The position numbers and the translations under genes were made by a program. A stretch of DNA of 64,000 bases from Chondrus crispus (Eukaryota > Rhodophyta > Florideophyceae > Gigartinales > Gigartinaceae). The notes under the pieces are model-generated. The model saw nothing but the letters and a program-made list of their open reading frames with translations. It was not told the origin of the DNA and searched no databases. Shown here piece by piece: positions 10,176 through 21,536 of this stretch (within the stretch, counting starts at the first letter, position 1; the number at the start of each line of letters is the position of its first letter). Location: positions 13,576-77,575 of the forward strand of contig NW_005179161.1 in the NCBI RefSeq assembly GCF_000350225.1. The letters run 5' to 3'.

Positions 10176-12278
10176 ATGGTGAGCGTCAATGATCCTCGAA
10201 TTATTGCAGGAAACCGCGTCCACACTCGTGCAAGACTGCTCACAGCTCAGAGTAAATGTCGTCGCATGTATGGAGCCGCCTGGAAGATCTAGTCGGTCAC
10301 GGGAACTGTCATTGGGATGAAAACTGACAAAGTGAAGGGTCGCAGTGTCACTTCAGTCAGGGCTAAATGGGAATTATCAGATGGCGTCAAGGAAGTCACG
10401 CTTCGCATAGCTAACATCAAGGCTGGTGAAGTGATGGACCTGATCGATGAGGACGCTGAAGATCATATCCATCAAGAAACTGATCATTATGGGCGATCGG
10501 AGCCTACAGAGGACCGCGTGACGCCACTGGAAGGAGCACTCAGCCCGAGCACGAGGATCTCCGAGAGTGACGAAATGGATTCCCAAGATGGCCTCATGAA
10601 TGTCCACGGCCGGGCCTGGAAGCGTGAGGAAGTCACGATGCATTCAAATGGTATGATAATGCCGAGAAGACGGAAGGTGATTGGACCGATTGATGAGATT
10701 ATATCCCGTGGTCACAGTCCATCTCAAATGCATCCCATGGACTACTTCATGTGGATGTTCCCACAGGAGCACTTGGCATTAATGGTTTCCTACACCAACG
10801 ATGCAATGGAATCAAGGGGACTTCGCTTGACTACAAGAGGTGAAATTTTGAAGTTTTTCGGGGTGCTAATCCTTATGACTCGGATTGAATTCAGCACCAG
10901 AAGGTCTCTTTGGAGCTCACAGGAAACCAGCAAATATCTCCCGCAACCTCAATTCGGAAACATCATGTCCCGCAGAAGATTCGAGGAGCTTCGTCAGAAT
11001 GTCACGTTCAGCTTTCCAGCTGACTCAAATGACAGATGGGGTATGATCAGGGACTTCATGGTCGCAATCAATGATCACAGAGCATCACATATGATTCCAT
11101 CACAGAACATCTGCGTTGATGAGAGTATGTCACGCTGGTATGGACTTGGAGGAGATTGGATTGAAACCGGCCTTCCTCATTATGTTGCCGTGGACCGAAA
11201 ACCCGAGAATGGCTGTGAGTTGAAGACTGCTGCATGTGGAAAAAGTGGAATCATAATAAGAATTGAGAACGTCGTCTCAGCTGAGGAGACTTCTTTAAAG
11301 GATTTTGAAAGTGACCACTTACACGGAACCGCAGTGACTTTGAGGTTGTTACAGCCATAGTTTCACACCAATCGTGTTGTCTGCGCGGATTCGTACTTTG
11401 CTTCTGTCCACACGTCTGAATCACTTTATGAGAAAGGTCTTAGATTCACAGGTGTAGTGAAGACATCTACCAAGAAATATCCGATGAAATATCTATCTCA
11501 TCTGGAGATTGCTGAAAAGGGAGAGCACGTCACACTAGTTTCGAAGCCGGTGGCCGGGCCTCATCTCATGGCAGTGATGTGGGTGGATCGAGACCGCAGA
11601 TACTTTATTAGGTCTGTCGGAACATCCAACGAAGGAACTCCAATCTACCGCGAGAGCTGGCGTACACGTCATGGCGTGACAAGAAAAGAGGAATTGTCTA
11701 TCCGTATTCCCTCAGTCTGTGAGCAGTATTATGAAACTTGCTCTCAGATTGACCGCCACAACAGATCTCGTCAGGATGATCTCGGCTTGGAAAAGAAGTT
11801 CGAAGTCAAGGAGTGGTCTATGCGTGTCAACACTTCTTTATTGGCCATTTGCATTGTGGATGCATGGAAACTGTATGCAGGTGCAAAAGGAGATGGTTCT
11901 AAGATGTCTCCAAATCAGTTTTATTGTGAGCTTGCTGACCAGTTGATTGATAACAAGTATGATCGTATATCGTTACGTCAGCGAGAATCAGACAGTGCTG
12001 TTGAAGATGAAGATGTTGGGTTTGGCAGTGGAATTGGTACTCACCTAACTCCAACCACTCGCAAGCGGAAAAGCGCATCCGGCGAGGAGACTTGTGCTCT
12101 TTATCAATCCAGGTGCAATATTTGCAAAGGTACAAAAAAGTCAAAGTTTATTTGCTCAGCCTGCAAGGTATATTTTGACAAAGAAGTATACCTTTGTCAT
12201 CACTAGATTGGGCGTGACTGTTTTAAGAAACATGTCGACAAACGTCACGATCTTACTTACAAAGGTAAGTACTACTAG
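10176..12278 (+). pseudogene. piggyBac-family (DDE_Tnp_1_7) transposase with three in-frame TAG codons
   Basis: One continuous frame runs from ATG 10176 to TAG 12276-12278, interrupted only by TAG at 10290, 11358 and 12204. Core features follow the family: FFGVLILM-type and RRRFEELR helices before the core, CVDESM (first catalytic Asp), CADSYFAS (second, just after the 11358 stop) and MWVDRDRRYF (later conserved Asp). A C-terminal Cys/His zinc module starts CNICKG...CSACK and continues past the 12204 stop as DCFKKH. By comparison with relatives, the 11358 stop probably replaces a Trp. No frameshift is seen. The role is cut-and-paste transposition; this copy would need stop-codon readthrough to be active. 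Confidence 0.8.
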
Positions 12279-12550
12279 TGCTTAAAGCGTTCTCGGCCAT
12301 TAAAACTGACTAAATGGGTCAGCATTTGAGTAAAATAGAGCAAAAAGAGATAAAAAACTCCTTTTGCCCCCTATGGTTCTATCCTGCGTCTAAAGACTTG
12401 CTTGGAAGACCTGCAGCCGTGTCGGAATGCCCCTTTATGAGATGTCACCGAACTCAATCTCATGTTCGAGTGGGCGCTATAAAGCGTCCTGGGCTGCAGG
12501 TCACGAACAAGAACCATCGAGATCCCCGAAGGGATTTTTCGACCACTAAA

Positions 12551-12622
12551 GTGCTCAGCGAGGAGTTGAACCCCGGCCTCTAAGACTCAGCGATCCTTGC
12601 AGACCACTGAGCTGGCTTGTCA
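12551..12622 (-). ncRNA. tRNA-like / SINE head with Pol III boxes (candidate)
   Basis: On the minus strand a box A-like AGCTCAGTGG is followed about 45 bases later by GGGGTTCAACTCC, which fits box B. A convincing cloverleaf with an anticodon arm could not be drawn, so this is more likely a tRNA pseudogene or SINE promoter inside the 3' part of the piggyBac-like element than a working tRNA. Confidence 0.35.
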
Positions 12623-12789
12623 GTTACTAACTAGTCGTTTATAGTTGTCTTTATAGTCGTTCAAAGTTCTACTTCGTAAAAATTGTGCTCCTTTTGCTCT
12701 GTACTTGCGAAAATCTTAAATTTTGTTTAAATTTTACTGTAGAGCATTTGACCTCATATGAGGCAAATTGCCGGTCGTCTAGACACTAG

Positions 12790-13175
12790 TGTCTATCCGA
12801 CCAAGCTTTATCATAACATAATAATCTGCGAATGTTATTTCTTCTCAACTTTGATGGCCGCGGTTTCTATTTTTCTTTGGAAGAATCACTCGCTTTACAT
12901 TTTTTCTAACGTTCGAACCGAATAGAAAGCCCTCAGATCAATGTTTCTATGTTACTTTTATAAAATTATCTTAAAGAAAAATGCGTTCTGTAAGCCGATT
13001 TTTTCTTTTGAACACCTCGATATGCATCAACGAGTTGGTTTTCGCGAGAAAATCGACAAACTAGTGCTTTGCCTGTAGTAATGGCCCTCTGGTTTCACGA
13101 AACAGAAGTGAAATCGCGCTTTGGGCTTTCCTGAAAAAAATTGTCCTCATGTGAGGACTAACAGTCCGATAGACA
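12790..13175. mobile_element. MITE related to the piggyBac-like element (386 bp)
   Basis: The ends are TGTCTATCCGAC at 12790 and the complement of TGTCTATCGGAC ending 13175. The left flank is the CTAG shared with the neighbouring transposon (12786-12789); the right flank is TTAG (13176-13179). A palindrome CCTCATGTGAGG lies 20 bases from the right end (13145-13156), matching the subterminal design of 777-1026 and 9973-12785. There is no coding content. Confidence 0.65.
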
Positions 13176-13179
13176 TTAG

Positions 13180-14284
13180 GAATTAGGGAGGCCAAGAGAT
13201 ATCGTGATTATTAGAAGTACCCCAGTCACTTGTTCGTGAGTTCGAGGTAGCGTTATCTTACCGAGTGTCACAGAAAACATTCTTGAATGCTTAAGCCACG
13301 TTAAAAAGTAAGGAAAGATAATGAATATGACATCATTTGTTGATTGAGCAGGAACACTGAGTGTAAGGTGGCAGACCACGTGATAAGTCAAGAAAGGAGA
13401 AGAACGACGGAAGCGTTCCAAGTTCTGTTATTACACAGTCTTGTTTTCAGCTGATGGGTCGTTTCCATTGATTCTCTTTTCAGCGTTAAGCGGAAGAATG
13501 ATCGTAACGAGTGCTAACCAATCTAAATCATTTTTACGGAAATCTAAAACGGTTCAGCTGAAACGGTCTATTTAATCCGTAACCCTAAACCATTCATATA
13601 AGAAAATATAACCAGATTTTCCATAGAGTAGTTTTGTGTTCCATCAAAAGCCGCTTTGCTCCGGCTTCACCTTTCTAATCTCAAGGAATATTCTTAACCC
13701 TCTTTAATCCAGATTATGTTTTAGCAAGATGCCAAATGCCTCCGTCTTCCTGTCCACCTTCACACATACCAAACAAATGCCATCGCGCCATGCGTCCGCT
13801 GATAAATTGATCTAAACAGAACTGGTGTCAGAACCCGAGTATTCCACCACATCCTGTTCTTTCTAAAGATGCCAAAATTGTATTAGCACTTCGATCGGGC
13901 GTTTTTGCAAACGATACGACCAAATCTTCGCACTCATGCCAGCCTGGAGTCTTCTTTTGTCCTCCTCGTATGCTGTACTGCCGAGCCCCTCTCTCTCCGG
14001 AATTCGCCCAGACGAGGAAACATACCGGTATAATATCTGATGCCCCTCGTATTGAGGTTTCTTTCTCGTGAACAATTGGCAATAACCTGTAGTATAGCGA
14101 CCGACGCTTCGAGAGATTGTTAATCTGGCGTCCGGGCACGCTGGACATGTCGGCGAGGTGCCCATGTGTGGGTAGCGCATGTGCGTGCCGATCGATCGTG
14201 ACGTGGTGCACGTGTACAGTGGTACACGTGTCGTCCGTGCCGTGGTTGATAGCTATTACGAGTATACTGTAACACACACGTGTA
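13180..14284. other. Intergenic, nothing recognised
   Basis: AT-rich sequence with short frames on both strands and no recognisable domain or repeat boundary. Confidence 0.45.
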
Positions 14285-14510
14285 ATGTCAGGATCCGCGC
14301 GGTAGTTAGTAATTATGGCGCCAGTATTCTAATTGTGTACAGTACCCAACACGCACTAGGCTGGAGGTACTGCACTGGGACTGGTGTCCCAGGCGTCCCT
14401 CTGAGTGGTTAAGACCTGACACTCGTCGCCAACAGTAAACTAGGGCAAGCTCGCCCCCGCCCCTTCCGCGCCTATCTACGACCGTTAGGATAGTTCATTC
14501 GCGCTGGCTC
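14285..14510 (+). repeat. Dispersed repeat, copy 1 (partner near 63770-64000)
   Basis: The block containing ACAGTAAACTAGGGCAAGC, GGCGTCCCTCTG and CGCGCCTA..TA.GACCG, ending near GCGCTGG, recurs in the same order at the window's right end. It is not coding. It could be the edge of an LTR or another repeat family. Confidence 0.6.
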
Positions 14511-15944
14511 CTAATCCGTTTTCGGTCGCCTCCGTATACGCACCTCGGAGCGACTACACGTAACCTGCCACGTGTGCCACTCCCTTTTCGCGAGCACGTC
14601 CGTATCGATTAATTCGCCCGCCGCGAGTCCGCGTGGTGTGCTCCCTCCGCGACACCTCCCCCTCTCACTCAACCTAGGCACGAGAGGATTATTTCCACAT
14701 AGCCCTTTGTCAGGGACTGGCATCTTTCAAACTTTGCAATTGCAGAACTGGTACCATATGTGGTTTAAATCTCTCTTGAATAAGTCTGTAGGACTTGCAA
14801 GATGAGACCTGTTCACATGAAGGTGCCTTGGGTCCGCTCGGGCCCTGAGGTCCCGTCGTAGAAGCGTGGCACGTTCTTCAGTCTTCGAGCCTGTCCTGCC
14901 AGACAAAGGCCGGCTCGCTGCTGCCTGTTCGGAAGCTTGGCGATCTTCAAGTGTCGAGGTAGGCGACCGCTGGTGACAACTTCCGATGGAACATTCGCTG
15001 TGGTTCCTTTTGGATGCATCCTATAGCGTACTTTGCCTCTCAGTGATGGATCTCGTTGCGTTCTTCAACCGTTTCCCTGTATCTGTGACCCGGAGACCCA
15101 GATGTAGGCACGATATGCATAGCACAGTCCGCCAGCGGATAAACCTACGTGCAATAATTGTTGGTAAGCTGGAAGCTCAAGAGCGATTTTGCGGTGGAAG
15201 CCGACTGCACGCAGAAGCTTAATCCGCATGCAAGCCAAGCGTGCTCGTTCAGCGCCTTTCTGGACCCCAACGGTGTCATGTTGAAGTGAGACAGCGGGTA
15301 TCTAGCAGAGTCAGTCACCTCGACATGAGATCCAGTGAGCTCTTACAAACTTGCTGGCATACTATTTTCTTGTTCCATGACATGACACTTCTGTATGCTC
15401 CCAGTCATCCATTGCTCTGATTCCCATGCCGTAGACGAGTCAAGTAGAACTTGCCGCCCCTCGGCAGAGCTTGCTTGGATCGTATCGGCAGTTTTCCGGT
15501 AACGGGAAATAATGCTCACTTTTGAATCGGAAAAAGTTGTGAGCTTAGAGTGTCTGCACCGGTCACTGACCCAAACCACGAAATTCCCAAATTCGTCCCA
15601 AATCCGTCGTCATCCTATCGGGCAGCGAAAACATTTGCAAACAGCCTTTTGGTATGACGCAGATTTCCCCAGCGGGTCTGGACCAAAACCCAAAACCACG
15701 CATACCTCACCTGCCCGTTCCTGTGTTGGGACTGCCGCGTTTATCAATAAAGTTCCCTACTTTCATCCTCCCATACATCCCTTCCCTGTACTTCTACCGG
15801 CAGCACCCTTATCACTACTACTCCCCATCCATCACAAGGACGGTCAGTTCCCAACTGTAGTGCAGTGACTCTGCGCCCTTAATCCCTGGTCACCGCCGTC
15901 GCGGGGCCGCGTTCCCCGCCTTTGACACGTGTGTCACACATGTG
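14511..15944. other. Intergenic, nothing recognised
   Basis: Short open frames on both strands, none with a recognisable domain. A TGTAGTGC motif at 15856 resembles an LTR start, but no matching end with a target duplication was found. Confidence 0.4.
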
Positions 15945-16210
15945 CTCATCCAAAGTGTACGCGTACACTTTGGATGAGCCCACACGTGTATGCTGTGCGC
16001 TCCCGTCTATGACACGTGTACTCATCCAATGTGTACGCGTACACTTTGGATGATACCACACGTGTATGATAAGCGCGCCACACGGGTACTGTGCCCGCAC
16101 ACTTGGGAAGGTACCCCACGTGTACCGCAAGTGGCCACACGTGTATGACAATCGTATGACACGTATATGATACATGTACAACACGTGTACGACACGTATA
16201 CATACGTGGT
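15945..16210. repeat. CACGTG-rich palindromic repeat cluster
   Basis: A perfect 34-bp palindrome (15945-15978, centred on GTACGCGTAC) is followed about 75 bases later by a near-copy (16022-16053, one mismatch). Around and after them are many ACACGTGT / CACGTGT steps. A TATA-like CCTATATAAG lies downstream at about 16319. The arrangement resembles a clustered G-box/E-box region, but no gene start follows it. Confidence 0.6.
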
Positions 16211-16445
16211 GCCCACAAGTTTCTACGCTAATTAGCGTCTAATGCCAAGTGGCAATTCTAATGACGATAATTAATTATTAATTACCCATTTAGTAACCGA
16301 CGCCGACGACGGCGCTCGGCCTATATAAGTTGGGTGTCGGAAGGCGCTACAGTAAAGAGGCATCAGGTGATCGTACCCCATCTCTGGTAGGATCCTCTAC
16401 GGTTCCTATCTAGTTGGCTAAGTCTGGTATCATCAAGTACTAATA

Positions 16446-18631
16446 AATGGGTCACTTTGAGAGATTTTAAAATATTTTTTGGATGGAATCCACTATTTGC
16501 CTTCAAAAGTCGTTTATGTGCCCCTTACAGCCGGTTAAGTAAGCCACAGGTCTCGAACTGCGAATCCGGCACAGTAAAAGTCCCATAAACACCGTCAATA
16601 CAAGGCAGTTCGGTATCCTCTGAGGAGCCCTACAACGCACAAATAATGGGTCAAATGTTGCGTGCCGAAGCAAAAAAAAATTATCAATTTTAATGGCCAC
16701 CTTCAGTACACGCGCGGCGCTGAAGTGCTCGTAGCCTCGCTTCGGTTCTGCGAGAGGCGCGGTTTGCAGCAAGGACTACAGTGCGCTCACTGCGATGCGC
16801 CAGCCAAAGCTGATGCGCACGTTTGTTGAAATCCGATTGAAGGCGTTCTCGCTGGCGTTCCGTCACTTCCAGTTGTCTTCTCTCTCGCCGCTCTTCCGCC
16901 TGCGCTGCCCGCTGTTTCCTTCCCCTTTCCGTGGCCTGCCGTATTTCTTCGCGCTCTTTCAAAACAGAAAGAATTGCGTCACCCGTCAGCAATGCTCCGC
17001 TTCTCGTATTAACTGTACCATTTAACAAAACCTCACCATCGCTGCGCAACAAATTACATGACTCTTTAAAACTTGTAACGAGTTCACGGTACGACTCGAA
17101 TGCGGCCGACTGGGACTGAGCCCCTTCGAGGTTGGTGATATCCGTCGCTTGGATTACATTCGGGTTAACCCCGCGTTTGCCAAAGTCCCATAGCCCACAC
17201 GCCCTGAAGCCGCTCCTGATGTTCTGAAAGTTAACTGCCTGATTGTACGCATTTGTCAGAAGCTCGCATACCGTGTACACGTCATTTTTTGCACTGTCTT
17301 TTACGACGACAGTCCGTCGGTTGAGGTCATTTCGAAATGCAGTCTTGTAGGGGGAAAAACCGAAAAATCCAAAGGCTGCGTGCGGTGGCTGGTTTGAGCA
17401 GGTAGGCCAACGATGACAATTCGATTGTCCCGGAATAACTTCAATACTTTGTACGAACAGTGCGCACCGTATCCATCGAGGGCGAGGAGAATATTGCGGA
17501 ACCTTTGCCGTAATTGATGCGTCTCCTGTACAAACTTCTGTCCCCACTGATAGAAAATCCCAGTGTCGACACCAGCCTTTTCTCTGTAAACGCAATGCGC
17601 ATTGGGGGGAAGGAATGTAAGAGGGGTCTCGATGGTGCCATTTGTACGCTTCCTGTATTTTGCCTTTTTGCCTGGAAGCACTGCAAGCGGACACCAGGCC
17701 CTCCCATCTGCTGAAATAACTGGCATTATGGTCACTTGGGCATTAGAACTGCATTTTAGCTCAACTGAATTGCTGCGTCCATGGCAATCGAAAAGAGCTT
17801 TCGTTCGAGACCGAGCGGCAGTGCGTGTCGAAAATCCACTCTCGTCTATGTTGAAGATTTGCGCGGGAGACTCAATTTGATATTCCCTGTACACTTGCAT
17901 AAGCCGGACGTAATGCTTGGCGAGATTTGTCGGTGCCATCGCCAATTGTCGGGGCTTCTCCAGTTGCGCTCGTCTTTTCAATGAGATCTCTTTATGCCGT
18001 CCCAAGAAATTGCGCACGAAGCCATCCTCTGGTCTGCAATCTGTGAAAGGGAGTTTGGTTTGACGTGATTGCGGGAGTGACTTTACAAAATGTTGCACCA
18101 AATCCTTGAAGCAGCTGCGTGATAGTGGCGTTCCGCTGTGTGAGAATGACAGTAGTGCATTTTTGATGATGGTCTCTTCATCTCGAGTAAAGAGGGGTTT
18201 GCGGCCTCGTCTCTGAAGTGCTTTGTTCGTCTGTTTGCTCATCCGCTGAAGTGTTGAATATGACACACAATGTGACTTCGCACATTTGCGTATTGAGATG
18301 TTGGAGGTTCGTAGACTGTGAAGGGCTTTGTCGTACTGCTCGCTTCGTGCATCAGGTTTTGGAGCGAGTACGCGTTTTGGGATCATCGAGGCTACCGAGG
18401 ATGCGAATGACAAAAGGAGGGAAGTGACGAAGTCGCGAGGCTGCTGTGGCGGATTGTGAAGGGAAATCGAGGCACAAAGTTGGTGATCGATTGAATGAAG
18501 CCCGCCAAAAAGGCTCGTCGTGTCAGATTTGAAATCGTATGAGCCGTTCTGACGGCAGGCGAACTACAGTGTTTCGAAGGCTGTTTGAAATGGCGCATGT
18601 AGATAATTTTAATTGCCAAAGCGACCCAAAT
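16446..18631 (-). mobile_element. pogo-like (Tc1/mariner superfamily) DNA transposon
   Basis: The ends are short imperfect inverted repeats around TGGGTCACTTTG (left) and TTGGGTCGCTTTG (right, complement), next to TA dinucleotides at 16444-16445 and 18632-18633, the expected TA target. It encloses a single minus-strand pogo-type transposase. Confidence 0.65.
16690..18413 (-). pseudogene. pogo-type transposase (HTH_psq, CENP-B, DDE_1), frameshifted
   Basis: From the ATG at 18413, residues about 25-66 form a psq-like HTH, about 75-150 a CENP-B/Tc5-like HTH, and then a DDE_1 core. The acidic residues are in FNIDESGF (about D190), LALDGYGAH (about D313) and TQPLDFSVF (about D349). The frame leaves register about nine residues after the third Asp, near 17345 at a T-run/C-run, and continues from FSPYKTAF to the stop at 16690 with a charged coiled C-terminus rich in Arg, Glu and Gln. 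One indel thus breaks the gene; the catalytic acids are present. A homopolymer assembly error is an alternative to true decay. Confidence 0.8.
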
Positions 18632-18633
18632 TA

Positions 18634-19063
18634 GTCCTCTGACCCAGATTTAGTGCACCCGATGATACCTGCACCCTTCGTCGTCATCCTTTTTCTTGTT
18701 TTCCTTTACTTTTTTCCCTATTTTCTACGTTTCTACGCTACACTTCTCCTTCCTTCTTTCTTCTCCCTTCTTGTTTTGTTCTTCTTCGACGCTGTCGATA
18801 GCGGTCCGATACGCGACCGCCACCCCCATTCCTTCTAGTTACTCGATCCCGAGTACCCGTTCACGCGCTGACCGCGACTCTACCCGCGATTCTCGCGTTA
18901 CCTCTAAGCTACCACGGACAGAGGGTCCCGAACACCCTGGTGGTGACTGGACATACCGCTTTCCCTCATAGCGAGATTTACTCCCTCGTTGGAGAGTGTG
19001 TCCACTGCACTACACCAACGTCGTGACATTATGTTGGACGGCGTTTTCTTGTCACCATATTAA
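18634..19063. other. Intergenic, pyrimidine-rich
   Basis: A T/C-rich tract (about 18690-18790) followed by GC-richer sequence. No gene supported. Confidence 0.45.
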
Positions 19064-20125
19064 TCATTAGAAGAGTTTGCTTCCAATGATTTATATGATG
19101 ACATCACGGATTTGCTATACAGCGATAGCGAGAAAGAAAGTACTGTACTTGGCTATGGATCAGCAGTAGGGCGGGCAAGGAACATTGATCGGAGACCCAT
19201 TGATGGCTCCAAACGCCTGTACCAAGACTAATTTTCTGCAAACTCTACGTACTCAGCAGAACATTTCGCTTGTCGTTTCCGAATCTACCTTCCCGCGTTC
19301 AGGCGTGTGATGGCTACTTTTGAAGACAGAGAGAGGTACTTTAAACAGAATAAAGACTGTACAGGACGTCTCGGATTAATTGCCTTTCAGAAAGGAACGG
19401 CAGCCCTTCACGAACTGGGATACGGAACGTCGGCAGATGCAGTGGATGAATATATCAGAATCGGAGATTCCACAGCATTAGAAGCATTAAAGAAGTTGTG
19501 TGCCTCGCTTGTAAAACACTTGGGCGACGAGTATCTTCGTGCTCCTAGTGGAGATGAATTGCGAAAGGTACTCGCCAGATCTGAAACACGAGGTACACTG
19601 GGATGCATTGGAAGCGTAGAATGCGCTAAGTGAAAATGGTTCAATTGCCCCATCGCCCACCATAGCCTGTACACGGGTAAGGACAGGGTTCCGACGGTCA
19701 CTACGGAAGCAATTGCCGACGAAAGCCTATGTATTTGGCAATGCTTTTTCGGAATGCTTGGTTGTACTATTGACATGAATTCCTTAGATGCCTCCCCGCT
19801 TCAGACAAGGATCGATTCCGGCAGGTATTCACGCCCAGTAGAGTTCACAATCTCAGGCGTTAAGCGCCGTACTCCATACTATATGTCTGACTCTATATAC
19901 TCCAGGTGGCCCTGCTTCCTTCACTCCGTGTCCGAGCCAGCAAGTTTAATACATAAACTGGCGGCAAAGTGCCAGGTAGCCTTCCGGACACACTTTGAAA
20001 GGGCTTTCGGCGTGTTACAAGCCAAGTTCGATATTATCACGTACCCGAGCCGCCTCTGGAAACCCCCAATTATGCATTTCATAGTGCTGTGCTGTATTGT
20101 CTTGCACAATATGATGGTGGAGTAG
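19064..20125 (+). pseudogene. PIF/Harbinger-type transposase with two in-frame stops
   Basis: One frame reads through from about 19064 to 20125 with TAA at 19229 and TGA at 19631. It resembles the plant/algal Harbinger (DDE_Tnp_4) family. An N-terminal RFRIYLPAFRRVM-type segment precedes GCIGSVECAK, where the catalytic Asp position reads Glu and the following stop sits where relatives have a Trp. Then come WQCFFGM, MNSLDASPL and a C-terminal RAFGVLQAKF...IVLCCIVLHNM end. The stops look like single substitutions. The second Harbinger gene (SANT-like) is not seen alongside. Confidence 0.75.
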
Positions 20126-20888
20126 AGGCAAATGAACTCAACTGTGAACTGAAGCTGCGAAGAGGGCGGTGAAATTTCACTTGATGTCAATATCAGCACT
20201 GCAACAAAACCAATGTGGGCAGAGAATAATGACAAAGTTATTCCTCCGTATGGCTCTATTGGGGCTCTTCACGGCTTTCACAGATTTACAAACAACCGTG
20301 ACTAGTATGGAATGACGCGAAAGGTGGTCATGGACGATTTGTTGCCTACCCATTGCTATGGAGTCGGCTTTGCGCCAGAATTGTAGATATGCTAATATTC
20401 AGTCTTGATTTTGAAAAGCGTCAAGCCCGCCTTTAATTTCTATTGTTCACGCGCCGTTGATGTCGGAGACCGTGGCGGTGGGCGCGAGAGTGTCGGCGAG
20501 CGCGCTGAGGAGGGCGAAAAGGAGAAGGGGGGCGGACGGAATGTGGCAACTGCAATACATGTTGGACAACGGTAGGTTTACGACCTTAGAGACGAGAACG
20601 GGTGCAGGGAGGGGCGATCCCGGCTGGCGTGACGGACGCTTGCGTTAGGCGTTGTGATGGAAGACCGGGCAGCATGGCGAGCGAGGGGCCCAGCAGCAGC
20701 GGGCGCGAGGGCCGTGAGTTGAGGCAAAAGCAGCGCACCGTGCGCGAGAGTTGACGACGGCGGGACGGGAGAGGATTTGGCCCCGGTCTACGCATTCGGC
20801 ACGAAAGGCGGCGGAAGTGCAGCGTGCCCACGCGCATTAGATGGCGCGGCGGAATGATGCCAGTCTGGCTGCCGCGCAAAAGGGCAGC
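20126..20888. other. Host side of the element A insertion, no gene supported
   Basis: GC rises toward 20888, where the LTR of element A begins. The flank GCAGC (20884-20888) is nearly repeated as GCGGC at 55838-55842. Small open frames are present but unrecognised. Confidence 0.4.
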
Positions 20889-21519
20889 TGTCGCATAAAC
20901 ACCCCACATGGAGAAGGGGTGTTCGCGGCTTGTTCGGCGGAAGACCCCGGATCGGCGTACCAAGGGTCTTGAACCAACCAACGCCGCCGGAAGCGGGCCG
21001 GTAGCGGGTGGTAGAGCGTGGTCGGCGGGGACGCGCGCGTAGGCGAGCGGATCGACGCCTCGACGCCCCGGAGCAGTACCGGTTGACGATCCAGTACTGA
21101 CGGGCGCAGGCGGATCGCAGCTCGCCGCGGTGTCGCGCGCGTCCACTACCCGCTCGGTGGTAACTACTCGCGGAACGGCGGTGTGAGTAGAGTAAGCTGG
21201 GTGGTCGACCGTCGGTGGAGGGTTGCCTGTCTTGGTCCCCTCCGCCGGCGGTCGCTCTCTATATTTGTTGTACAAGTTAATTAACCGTCTACAGTACAGT
21301 ACGGACTGTACTGTAGTCGGCTTACTGTAGACAGTGCGGGCCGGCCCGCACTGTAACGCTGTCAGCCGTCGGGGCTGACAGCACACGTGTGCTACACGTG
21401 GGGTACACGTGTTGGTGCGCGCGCGCTTTAAGGTATGCGCGCGCACGCTGTAAGGTCCGTACCTTACAGCGTTAGATCTAATTCTAATCTAATATAACGA
21501 CGTCGGTAGTTATGCTACA
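20889..21519 (-). repeat. Element A 3' LTR (631 bp)
   Basis: Pairs with 55204-55837. In plus orientation it starts TGTCGCATAA and ends TTATGCTACA. A run of palindromes lies at about 21286-21475: TACAGTACAG...CTGTACTGTA, AGTGCGGGCC/GGCCCGCACT, GCTGTCAGCC/GGCTGACAGC and CGCTGTAAGG/CCTTACAGCG. On the element's own strand these fall in the U3 part. A TATA-like AATATAGAG lies near 21257-21265 on the minus strand. Confidence 0.85.
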
Positions 21520-21536
21520 CGCCCCCCCCTTAAGCG
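21520..21536 (-). other. Element A 3' polypurine tract
   Basis: On the minus strand, CTTAA followed by an uninterrupted run of G, then CG, directly abuts the LTR start TGTAGCATAA. This is the expected position for plus-strand priming in a Ty3/gypsy element. Confidence 0.6.

Larger units (their letters stand above)
9973..12785 (+). mobile_element. piggyBac-like DNA transposon on a CTAG target
   Basis: The ends are TGTCTAGGTGAC (9973) and the complement of TGTCTAGACGAC (ending 12785), a 10/12 match. CTAG lies directly outside both ends (9969-9972, 12786-12789). A palindrome CCTCATATGAGG sits 19 bases inside the left end (9991-10002) and 23 bases inside the right end (12752-12763), probably a transposase-binding site. 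It encloses one transposase gene. Canonical piggyBac elements duplicate TTAA; here the flank reads CTAG. Whether CTAG is the duplicated target or part of the terminus needs an empty site to decide. Confidence 0.75.

Noticed and set aside
16015-16230. Possible CRISPR-like array because of repeated CACACGTGTATGA units
   Set aside because: Repeats are short, irregular and palindromic with no uniform spacers, and the window is eukaryotic.
15856-16352. Possible solo LTR from TGTAGTGC to GCGCTACA
   Set aside because: The ends look LTR-like but the flanking five bases do not match and no second copy was found in the window.
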